Assembly: GCA_026707335.1 (NCBI GenBank)
Contig: JAPOXB010000184.1
Location: 1-12,485, forward strand
Length of the DNA stretch: 12,485 bases
Origin: Chloroflexota bacterium
GTDB lineage: Bacteria > Chloroflexota > Dehalococcoidia > Bin125
Direction of reading: 5' to 3'
In this document: in pieces, positions 6,426-12,485 of the stretch
Layout: every line of letters starts with the position of its first letter
How positions within the stretch are numbered: position 1 is the stretch's first letter
Made by a program: the position numbers and the translations under genes
Notes under the pieces: model-generated
Database searches by the model: none
The model's input: the letters and a program-made list of their open reading frames with translations, nothing else
What the model was told of the DNA's origin: nothing

Positions 6426-7538
6426 GTGAAGATCACCGACGTCACGGTCACCGAATTGCGGGCCACGCCGGACCGGCAGCCAGCCGCCGCGGCCGGCCGA
6501 TTCATCGTCCAGGTCCACACCGACGAGGGGCTGACCGGCATCGCGGAAGGCGCGGGCAACGCCGCCGTGACCCGGACCTACCTCCACGAGCTGATCAAGC
6601 CCTTGATCGTCGGTATGGACCCGCTGCGCCCGCGCCGCATCTGGGAGGCGCTGCGCCTGGGCGTTGTCTTATGGACCCAGTTCCCCACGCAGGTCGTCGG
6701 ACCCATCGACGTCGCCTGCTGGGACATCGTGGGCAAGGCCGCCCGGCTCCCGTTGCACACGCTCCTGGGCGGCGCGCGCCGCACCGAGATCCCCCTCTAC
6801 TGGAGCCGGGGCAACGGCTGGCGCAAGAATCCGGAGGAGATGCTGGAGGAGGTCCAGGAGGGATACGAGCGCGGCTTCCGCGCCTTCAAGATCCGGATGG
6901 ACTGGCGCGACAACCGTCAGGACGCCGATCCGGCCAAGGACTTCGCCATCTTCCGGCGCTGCCGCGAGTGGCTGCCCGACGATGTGCCGCTGAGCTTCGA
7001 CGCCAACTGCGGCTATTCCGTGCCCACCGCCATCGAGCAGGGGCGCCGCTTCGAGGAGCTGGGCATCGCCCACTTCGAGGAGCCCCTGCCGCAGTACGAC
7101 CTGCCGGGGCTGCGCCAGGTCGTCGACGCGCTCGACTGCGCCGTCTCCACCGGGGAGGGGGAGACCTCGTCCTGGCGGTTCCGCGACCTGATCCAGATCG
7201 GCAACCCCGACATCCTGCAGCCCGACGTGATCATCGTGGGCGGCCTGACCGAGATGCTGCGCGTCTTCGAGCTGGCCGTGGTGCACAACAAAGTGCTCAT
7301 GCCGCACAGCCCGAACATCGGGCCCAACGCGGCGGCCAGCCTGCACGCCTACAGCACGGTCACCAACGCCGTCCGGCCGCACGAGTTCTCGGAGGAGTTC
7401 ACCGGCCCCGCCGAGGTGGTCGGCGGGATCTACCAGGAGCCCCTCATCCCGGAGGGCGGCGTGATCCGGCTGCCGGATCGCCCCGGGCTGGGCCTGGAGA
7501 TCGACCAAGCCGCCCTGCGCCGGGCCGCGGTCGATTAG
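6426..7538 (+). CDS. Mandelate racemase/muconate lactonizing enzyme family protein (enolase superfamily)
   Basis: The 370-residue product has the normal family length. An N-terminal capping domain (about 1-120) is followed by a barrel. Predicted metal ligands are D192 (SFDAN), E218 (FEEPLP) and E244 (STGEGE). D267 (QPDV) and H294 (MPHSPN) form the Asp-His dyad. Spacings between these five residues equal those of mandelate racemase (195, 221, 247, 270, 297). The second catalytic strand carries K155-I-R157 instead of K-x-K. This places it in the mandelate racemase subgroup, probably a sugar-acid dehydratase or racemase acting by proton abstraction next to a carboxylate. The substrate is not predictable from this window. 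It starts at a GTG with a strong ribosome binding site, 67 nt after the toxin gene. It ends 31 nt from the convergent secreted-protein gene. Confidence 0.9.
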   Translation: MKITDVTVTELRATPDRQPAAAAGRFIVQVHTDEGLTGIAEGAGNAAVTRTYLHELIKPLIVGMDPLRPRRIWEALRLGVVLWTQFPTQVVGPIDVACWDIVGKAARLPLHTLLGGARRTEIPLYWSRGNGWRKNPEEMLEEVQEGYERGFRAFKIRMDWRDNRQDADPAKDFAIFRRCREWLPDDVPLSFDANCGYSVPTAIEQGRRFEELGIAHFEEPLPQYDLPGLRQVVDALDCAVSTGEGETSSWRFRDLIQIGNPDILQPDVIIVGGLTEMLRVFELAVVHNKVLMPHSPNIGPNAAASLHAYSTVTNAVRPHEFSEEFTGPAEVVGGIYQEPLIPEGGVIRLPDRPGLGLEIDQAALRRAAVD

Positions 7539-7569
7539 ACGGGCGCCCGCCGGCGACGCGCCTCGCGGA

Positions 7570-10293
7570 TCACTCCGAGGGCGCGGGCGGCGGCGGCACG
7601 ACGATCTCGCTGCTGCGGAACCAGACGCCGGCCGTCGGGTCGGCGGGCAGGTAGCGGATGTCGGGCACGATCCGCTCGCCGGCGGCGCTGCGGAAGCCCA
7701 GTTCGACGCGGCCGTCGGCCAGACGCCGGACACGGATCTGGCCGATCACGCCGCCGTCCACCTCGACGTCGCTGCTGACCTTCCAGCGGCCAACCTCGGC
7801 GTCCGCGGAGAGGGATCGCACGCGCGGCAGGCGCTGCTCGCCCCCGGCGAGTTCCACGCCCAGTTCGACGCGGCCGTGATCACCCAGCCTGGCGAGCACT
7901 CGCAGCGGCACGGGCGAGGGGTCGGGGGGCGGGGGTTCCACCTCGGGGGATGGGACTGAGTCGAACGCGAACAACGCCTGAAGCTCGGCGCTCTCGTGGA
8001 TGGAGAGGGCGCGCAGGAAGCGCCAGTTCGCGGCGTCGGCGCCCAGCGCCGCGCAGATCGCACTATCGGTCGCGAGGGCGTGGACGGGGAGGGCGGCGCG
8101 CAGTTCGGCATCGAGGGCGAGGAGCGCGCCGGCATCGGCGACGCCGGCCAAGCCGAGCGCCGCGCGCAGGCCCGCCGCGCCGGCGAGGCAGTCCACCTGC
8201 CCGGACAGGTCGCGGATCATGGCGCGGACGCCGGGATCCCACCAGCCGAACTCGGCGCTGCGGGCCGCGCGCACGATTTCACCGGCGGAGACGGCGGGCG
8301 CGAGGATGCCCTCCGCGTAGGTCAGTTGGACCTGCACGGCGAACGCCTCCGCGAGGGTCAGGGCCTCACCGGCCTCGACCCGATCGAGGAGATCGCGCCA
8401 CGAGGCGGCGATGGCGGCGTAGCGCGCCGAGGCGGCCGCCGCCGCATCGAGCGTCAGATCCTCGACGGCGCGCGGGTCGATGGCCCCGCCGCCGGCGATC
8501 ACGTCGGCCAAGCCGGAGGCGGTGACGGTCGCGGCGTACGCCTCGCCGAACGCCGCCAGCAGCTCGCGGACGGACGCGCCCGCGATGCCGGCGGGCGCCG
8601 GCTCCGCGTCAAGCGGCAGCGCCGCGATCGCGTCGCGGTCGAAGATGCCGTCCAGGACGTGCGCGCGCACGCCGGCGGCGAAGGTCGCCAAGGCGCCCAG
8701 GGTCGGGGCGACTTCCGCGTCGGGATCGGAGGCGAGGCTGACGGAGGTCGTCACGTCCTCGTCGGCGTCCTCGTCGGCGTCCTCGTCCGCGTCGGAGTCG
8801 CCGTCCGCGTCGGCATCGCCGTCCGCGTCGGTGTCCTCATCGGCGTCGGCAGCGGCGCCCTCGTCCGCGTCGTCGTCGGCGTCCAGGACGGCGGCGACCC
8901 GGTACTCGGCGCCGTCGACGCTGACCGTGACCGGATCGAAGGTCAGGCCCTCGACCGGGTCGTACGTCAGGCCGCTCAGCACCATCACGTTCTGCCAGAG
9001 ACCGTGCCAGGCGATCTCCTCACCGAAGTCTTCGTCCTCATCTTCGGACTCCGCGAAAGCGACGACCGCGGCGAACAGCCAGGCGGGCCCGGGCTCCCTG
9101 AACACGACCCCGAACGGCGTCACGGCCCTGACCGCGGTGCTGGCCGCGGTGGCGGTCGCGGGGCCGGAGTGGTACGAGACGCCGGGCTGCCAGATATCGG
9201 GCGCCGCATCGATCACGGCCGTGCGATTGAAGATGCGTTGGGGACCCACGACGTACACGAAGAGGCGGGCGCCTTCGGGCAGCTCACCGGCGCCAATGTT
9301 GCCGACGCGGTAGTCGACCCGGAAGGGTTGGCCCGCGACCACCTCGCCGGGCGCGAAGATCTCTTCGATCTTGAGTTGGAAGTCCTGCTGCGCGGCCGGC
9401 TCGTCCACGAGGTGCACGACGAGCGTGAAGTCCGCCCCGATGGGCTGCAGGTCGCGCCGCAGGTACGTCGTCGCCTCGATCACGTAGGGGCCGGCCGGCA
9501 GGTACTGCTCGATGCGGGCGTTGCGGCCGTCGCCGCCGTCGTCGTTGGCGCCGATCACGCCGCGCGTCGGCGAGGCCAGGGAGAGCACGGCGTCGCCGTT
9601 CTCGGATTCCAGGTCGATCCGGACGCGGCCCGGCTCGGGCAGGACGAACGTGTAGTTGTACGCCGGATGCGCCGCGACGATCCGCGAGCCGCAGGTGTCG
9701 ATCGTCCAGGTGCCGGACGCCGTGAGGTCGGCGCCCGCGGCGAGCGGCCCGAGGTCGATCACGTCGCAACTCAGGCGCTCGATGGACAGCGAGAAGTCTG
9801 CCGGACCGTCCCGACGACCCCCAAGGGTCGTCGCCTCGACCAGGTAGGCGCCGGGCTCCAAATCCCGCTCGATGCGCGCGTCGCGGCCGGCCGCGCCGTC
9901 GTCGTTGTCGGCGATGCGGCTGCCGTCCCCGGCCAGCAGGTAGAGGTAGGCATCGGCCCCGGCGGAGGCCAGCCCGATGCGGATGCGACCGGCCTCCGCG
10001 ATCTCGAAGCGGTAGGTGTGGGCGTCGCTGCCGGCGCGGAAGCGGGAATCGCAGTCCTCGGTCGTCCAGCGGCCGTCCGCCTGCAGGTCGCTGCCCGGCT
10101 CGCCGCCGAGGACACCGAGGTCGTTGACGGCGCAGTCCGCCGGGTGCTCCGCCAGCGCCGACCGCGATCCGTCGAGGGCGAACGCCGCGATCACCAGCGC
10201 GACGACGGCGCAGGCCATCGCCAGGAAACGCATGCGGCGCCGGACGGGCGGCGTGGCGGGGGGTGCGGCGCTGATCGGTCGCTCGCGGGTCAT
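7570..10293 (-). CDS. Large secreted PPC/CARDB-like mosaic protein with acidic tract and C-terminal repeats
   Basis: The 907-residue product has an arginine-rich N-region, a hydrophobic segment (about 23-40) and a likely cleavage site SALA48|EHP, so it should be exported. Two PPC-like beta domains follow (about 54-172 and 176-295). Both carry a DDG..GR.ARIE motif (130-142, 251-262) and a cysteine pair (C54/C81, C176/C201). A CARDB-like region (about 305-440) is next. Residues 483-513 have Asp at every second position. An Ala-rich helical region (about 530-775), a Pro-rich linker and two C-terminal repeats of about 50 residues (797-845, 852-899) complete it. No catalytic motif or cell-wall anchor is recognised; binding or surface structure is plausible. 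I chose the ATG at 10293 over one at 10416 because of GAGGA upstream and a proper signal peptide. It is divergent from the Cache gene. Confidence 0.85.
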   Translation of the reverse strand: MTRERPISAAPPATPPVRRRMRFLAMACAVVALVIAAFALDGSRSALAEHPADCAVNDLGVLGGEPGSDLQADGRWTTEDCDSRFRAGSDAHTYRFEIAEAGRIRIGLASAGADAYLYLLAGDGSRIADNDDGAAGRDARIERDLEPGAYLVEATTLGGRRDGPADFSLSIERLSCDVIDLGPLAAGADLTASGTWTIDTCGSRIVAAHPAYNYTFVLPEPGRVRIDLESENGDAVLSLASPTRGVIGANDDGGDGRNARIEQYLPAGPYVIEATTYLRRDLQPIGADFTLVVHLVDEPAAQQDFQLKIEEIFAPGEVVAGQPFRVDYRVGNIGAGELPEGARLFVYVVGPQRIFNRTAVIDAAPDIWQPGVSYHSGPATATAASTAVRAVTPFGVVFREPGPAWLFAAVVAFAESEDEDEDFGEEIAWHGLWQNVMVLSGLTYDPVEGLTFDPVTVSVDGAEYRVAAVLDADDDADEGAAADADEDTDADGDADADGDSDADEDADEDADEDVTTSVSLASDPDAEVAPTLGALATFAAGVRAHVLDGIFDRDAIAALPLDAEPAPAGIAGASVRELLAAFGEAYAATVTASGLADVIAGGGAIDPRAVEDLTLDAAAAASARYAAIAASWRDLLDRVEAGEALTLAEAFAVQVQLTYAEGILAPAVSAGEIVRAARSAEFGWWDPGVRAMIRDLSGQVDCLAGAAGLRAALGLAGVADAGALLALDAELRAALPVHALATDSAICAALGADAANWRFLRALSIHESAELQALFAFDSVPSPEVEPPPPDPSPVPLRVLARLGDHGRVELGVELAGGEQRLPRVRSLSADAEVGRWKVSSDVEVDGGVIGQIRVRRLADGRVELGFRSAAGERIVPDIRYLPADPTAGVWFRSSEIVVPPPPAPSE
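7597..7905 (-). repeat. Two tandem ~50-residue repeats at the protein C-terminus
   Basis: Protein residues 797-845 (DNA 7905-7759) and 852-899 (DNA 7740-7597) align. Both contain DxGRVELG or DGRVELG, a GE or GEQ turn, a Pro, then R.L.AD followed by G.W..SS..V. The copies have diverged well beyond simple slippage, so this is an old domain duplication. I do not recognise the unit as a named family. Confidence 0.7.
8755..8847 (-). repeat. Low-complexity hexamer tract encoding alternating aspartates
   Basis: On the minus strand this tract encodes residues 483-513 of the secreted protein. Asp occupies every odd position (16 in total) and the even positions are Ala, Glu, Thr, Gly or Ser. The coding unit is therefore six bases (GAC plus GCG, GAG or GGC). 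Two D-x-D-x-D-G stretches (487-492, 493-498) resemble calcium-binding thrombospondin type 3 or dockerin loops. Slippage during replication is a likely origin. Confidence 0.85.
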
Positions 10294-10551
10294 CGGTTCC
10301 TCGTCTCGTCGGGGCGCGCAGGCTGGCGTGGCGGCATCCAGGTTACGGAACGATGCGGCCCTGATCCACGGTACCCGGAGCCCATTCCCCGGGAAGCGGT
10401 TCTCGTCCTTGTCCACCGCGCGCGCCTTCCGTTACCATTCGTTACCATCGCCGACCATCGGGCGTGTGGCGACGACTAATCCCGCGCGCCCGGCGGCCGA
10501 ACCACCCCATCGACAGGTCCGTCCGCAGTCCGTCGCTCAGGAGAACGAACC
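10294..10551. promoter_or_regulatory. Divergent intergenic region between the two secreted-protein genes
   Basis: This 258-nt region must drive both genes. A weak plus-strand promoter candidate is TTGTCC (10409-10414) with TTACCA (10432-10437) at 17-nt spacing, which would give a leader of about 108 nt. GTTAC occurs at 10342, 10431 and 10441. The plus-strand gene has AGGAGA at 10539-10544, 7 nt before its GTG. The minus-strand gene has GAGGA a few bases before its ATG. No riboswitch or small gene is recognised. Confidence 0.4.
10431..10450. repeat. Tandem 10-bp direct repeat in the divergent promoter region
   Basis: GTTACCATTC (10431-10440) is followed directly by GTTACCATCG (10441-10450), sharing the first eight bases. 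CCGACCATCG (10451-10460) is a weaker third copy. A 10-bp period places the copies on the same face of the helix, as for a regulator or activator binding side by side. The first copy overlaps the weak plus-strand -10 candidate. Confidence 0.55.
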
Positions 10552-12485
10552 GTGAAACGCTTTCTCGCTCTCAGCCTCCCCGCCCTCATCGCCCTCTGCG
10601 TCGTCGGCTTCGCCGCCGTGCCCCCGGTGGCTGCCGAGCACCCGCCGGCGGCGCCCAGCGGCGTGTCGATGTTCAGCACCGACGAGGGCGTCCTCGTCAG
10701 CTGGACCCAGGACGACGCGCCGGTCCACGTCGTCGGCTGGGTGAACCTGGAGGAAGCGGCCGCGGCCGCGGCCGCCGGCAACTGGCTGGCCGCGTTCAAA
10801 CACCACACCGTCACCGACGGCAATTCCTACCTCATCCCGGGCCTCTCCGCCGGCGCGAGGTACTGGATCATCGTGGGCAGCGGCGACCCGGGTCCGCCCC
10901 TCGAAATCGCCTGGGGCGAGTGGCGGCTGCTCACCGCCGACCAGGCAATGCCCTTGGACGACGCGCTGACCCGCGCCTACGTGGAAGCGGCCGTCGCGCG
11001 CTATGACCGCGATGGGGCGGACGCCACCTTCGCCCACTACAGCCGCGAGGAGAGCATCGAGGGGGAGCGCTACCTGGCCATCCTCAATGCGGAAGACGGC
11101 ATCGTGATGGCGGTCCCGTTCTATCAGGACCTCATTCTGGGCAACCGGCACGCCGATGCCGCCCCGTTCCTGGCCAGCGCGACCGCGGAGGGCGTGTGGC
11201 TCGACCACCGGGGACTGCATCCGACCCGGACCGACACCGGCGTCGTGGTCCGGGAGGACCAACTCCGCACCTACCTGATCATCCACGACGGCTGGCTGTT
11301 CATGTCCAGTCACTCCCGCCTGCTGGAGACCCTGGCGGGGGCCACCCAGGACTACGTGAACCGCGCCATCGCCCACTATGAGAGCGAGGGGCTGGAGGCG
11401 ACGATCGCCGCCTACAACTCCCAGGACAGCCTCGACGGCAACTTCTACCTGTTCCTGATCGGCGCCGACGACAACTACCTGGTCCATCCCATCTTCCCGC
11501 ACCTGATCGGCACGGACATCAAGGACGTCGTGGGGTCGGACGGGCAGGAGCTGGGCAAGGAGATCGCCCTGGCCACCGAGGACGGCATCTGGGTCGAGTA
11601 CCTGTGGCCCAACCCGGTCTCGCGGGTCGAGGAGCCCAAGATCACCTGGGCCATCCGCCACGACGGGCTCATCTTCGCCTCCGGCTACTACATCGCCGGG
11701 GCCGACGCCGGCACCCAGCCCTGGGTCGACGCCGATCCGCGTGAGTACACCGTGCAGTACGTGGAGCGGGCCATCGAGCGCTACCAGCGCGACGGCCTCG
11801 AATCCATGCTCAACTTCTACAACAGCGTCGCCAGCTTCGAGGGCGAGTGGTACCTCTTCGGCACGGACGCGAACGACATCTACCACGTCCATCCCCTGCT
11901 GCCCCGGCTGATCGGGATGGACATCAAGGAAGTGAAGGGGTCGGACGGCTTCGAACTGGGCAAGGCGCTGGCCGCGGCCACCGAGGAAGGCGTCTGGGTG
12001 GAGTACCAGTGGCCGCACCCCGTCACACTCCAGGAAGTGACCAAGGTGGGGTACGCGGTGCGGCACGACGGGCTGCTCTTCGCCTCCGGCTACTACCCGA
12101 CGGTCGCCGACCCCGAAGCCCACACAAAGGCCTACGTCCAGCAGGCGATCGACTACTACGACCGCGAGGGCGCGGAGGCCATGCTGGCCTTCTACAACAC
12201 CCCGGCCAGCATCGAGGGGTCGTTCTGGATGCTGATCGTCGGTCCCGAGGGCGACTTCGTCGCCTCCGCCCTGGCGCCCGAGCTGCTCGGCCAGCCGGCC
12301 AGCACGTTCCGCGGCATCCTGGCCGGCGAGCCGATCGGCGACGAGCTGCTCGCCGCGACGGAGGAGGGCCACTGGTTCCAGTACGTGTGGCCCAACCAGC
12401 GGCAATCGGGAGTGTTGGTGGTGAACCTCTGGATCGTGCTCCACGACGGGTACGTCTTCTCCAGCGCCTACTACCAGGAGCAGTA
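10552..12485 (+). CDS. Secreted protein with Fn3-like domain and four tandem Cache-type domains (3' end cut by window)
   Basis: A GTG at 10552, 7 nt after AGGAGA, opens a frame without stops to the window end (644 codons). The product starts MKRFLALSLPALIALCVVGF with likely cleavage VAA28|EHP. An Fn3-like domain (about 35-130) precedes four Cache-type domains starting near residues 142, 267, 402 and 527. Domains 2 and 3 carry the full pattern: YLF.IG, HP...LIG.DIK, GSDG.ELGK, ATE.G.WVEY.WP and RHDGL.FASGYY. Cache domains normally sense small ligands outside the cell in chemoreceptors and kinases. No membrane or signalling domain is seen here, so a secreted or periplasm-like binding role is inferred. 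The last bases are CAG TA. As domain 4 is complete, the next base may finish a stop (TAA or TAG), but a Tyr codon is possible. The antisense frame over this gene is a GC artefact. Confidence 0.87.
   Translation, partial: MKRFLALSLPALIALCVVGFAAVPPVAAEHPPAAPSGVSMFSTDEGVLVSWTQDDAPVHVVGWVNLEEAAAAAAAGNWLAAFKHHTVTDGNSYLIPGLSAGARYWIIVGSGDPGPPLEIAWGEWRLLTADQAMPLDDALTRAYVEAAVARYDRDGADATFAHYSREESIEGERYLAILNAEDGIVMAVPFYQDLILGNRHADAAPFLASATAEGVWLDHRGLHPTRTDTGVVVREDQLRTYLIIHDGWLFMSSHSRLLETLAGATQDYVNRAIAHYESEGLEATIAAYNSQDSLDGNFYLFLIGADDNYLVHPIFPHLIGTDIKDVVGSDGQELGKEIALATEDGIWVEYLWPNPVSRVEEPKITWAIRHDGLIFASGYYIAGADAGTQPWVDADPREYTVQYVERAIERYQRDGLESMLNFYNSVASFEGEWYLFGTDANDIYHVHPLLPRLIGMDIKEVKGSDGFELGKALAAATEEGVWVEYQWPHPVTLQEVTKVGYAVRHDGLLFASGYYPTVADPEAHTKAYVQQAIDYYDREGAEAMLAFYNTPASIEGSFWMLIVGPEGDFVASALAPELLGQPASTFRGILAGEPIGDELLAATEEGHWFQYVWPNQRQSGVLVVNLWIVLHDGYVFSSAYYQEQ
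10975..12485 (+). repeat. Four tandem Cache-type domain repeats (about 125-135 codons each)
   Basis: Repeat starts lie at 10975, 11350, 11755 and 12130, giving spacings of 375, 405 and 375 nt. Each begins YV..A(I/V)..Y...G.(E/D)A and ends with a DG(W/L/Y).F.S motif. Repeats 2 and 3 are closest to each other at protein and DNA level. Repeats 1 and 4 lack the central HP and SDG.ELGK motifs. The extra 30 nt between repeats 2 and 3 is a linker (AGADAGTQPWVDADPREYT). Confidence 0.85.

Noticed and set aside
5942..6559. A 205-codon minus-strand frame over the toxin gene
   Set aside because: The plus-strand PIN domain with all four acidic residues and the ATGA overlap is clearly the real gene. The antisense product shows no family motif.
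7539..7569. Bidirectional terminator between the convergent genes
   Set aside because: A CGGGCGCCCG palindrome (7540-7549) is present, but it has no loop and no flanking T-run, so it is not a convincing hairpin terminator.
7996..10479. An 827-codon open frame on the plus strand
   Set aside because: It mirrors the PPC/CARDB-like secreted-protein gene. The product is Arg/Gly/Val-rich with no domain pattern or ribosome binding site.
10756..10776. GCGGCC repeat as a regulatory or recombination site
   Set aside because: It simply encodes a run of seven alanines inside the Fn3-like domain of the Cache protein and is best explained as coding low complexity.
10537..12444. A 635-codon open frame on the minus strand
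   Set aside because: It is antisense to the tandem Cache-domain gene, whose protein has a signal peptide, ribosome binding site and four recognisable domains. The antisense product is low-complexity Val/Gly/Asp-rich without family motifs, as expected from GC-rich codon bias.

Overview
This is a high-GC bacterial window with no RNA genes, insertion sequences or CRISPR. The split, archaeal/Chloroflexota-style methylmalonyl-CoA mutase, the DUF2344 protein and the secreted PPC/Cache mosaic proteins fit a member of Chloroflexota (perhaps Dehalococcoidia or a relative). That assignment is inferred from gene content only.

Positions 1-5563 hold a minus-strand methylmalonyl-CoA cluster. In transcription order it encodes the mutase catalytic subunit (5495-3804), a DinB-like protein, a methylmalonyl-CoA epimerase with a second VOC domain, the B12-binding mutase subunit, the MeaB-type GTPase and a DUF2344 radical-SAM-linked protein. 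Mutase, epimerase, B12 subunit and MeaB together account for (S)-methylmalonyl-CoA to succinyl-CoA conversion plus cofactor maintenance, the end of propionyl-CoA assimilation. A sigma70-like promoter lies just upstream of the mutase. A 213-nt gap splits the cluster into two halves. The extreme left edge carries G/C-rich inverted repeats, one of which forms the 3' end of the DUF2344 gene.

Positions 5620-6358 hold a VapBC-type toxin-antitoxin pair on the plus strand, divergent from the mutase operon. It has a clear promoter and a perfect palindrome overlapping that promoter. An enolase-superfamily (mandelate racemase-type) enzyme of unknown substrate follows on the plus strand (6426-7538).

Positions 7570-12485 hold two large divergently transcribed secreted proteins. 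The minus-strand one (907 residues) combines a signal peptide, two PPC-like domains, a CARDB-like domain, a strictly alternating Asp tract, a helical region and two copies of a C-terminal repeat of about 50 residues. The plus-strand one has a signal peptide, an Fn3-like domain and four tandem Cache-type domains, and is open to the window edge. It is easy to miss because its stop codon lies outside the window and a long antisense frame covers it. Both proteins are predicted to begin with Glu-His-Pro after signal cleavage. They share a 258-nt intergenic region with a tandem 10-bp repeat. This secreted pair is the least explained part of the window.
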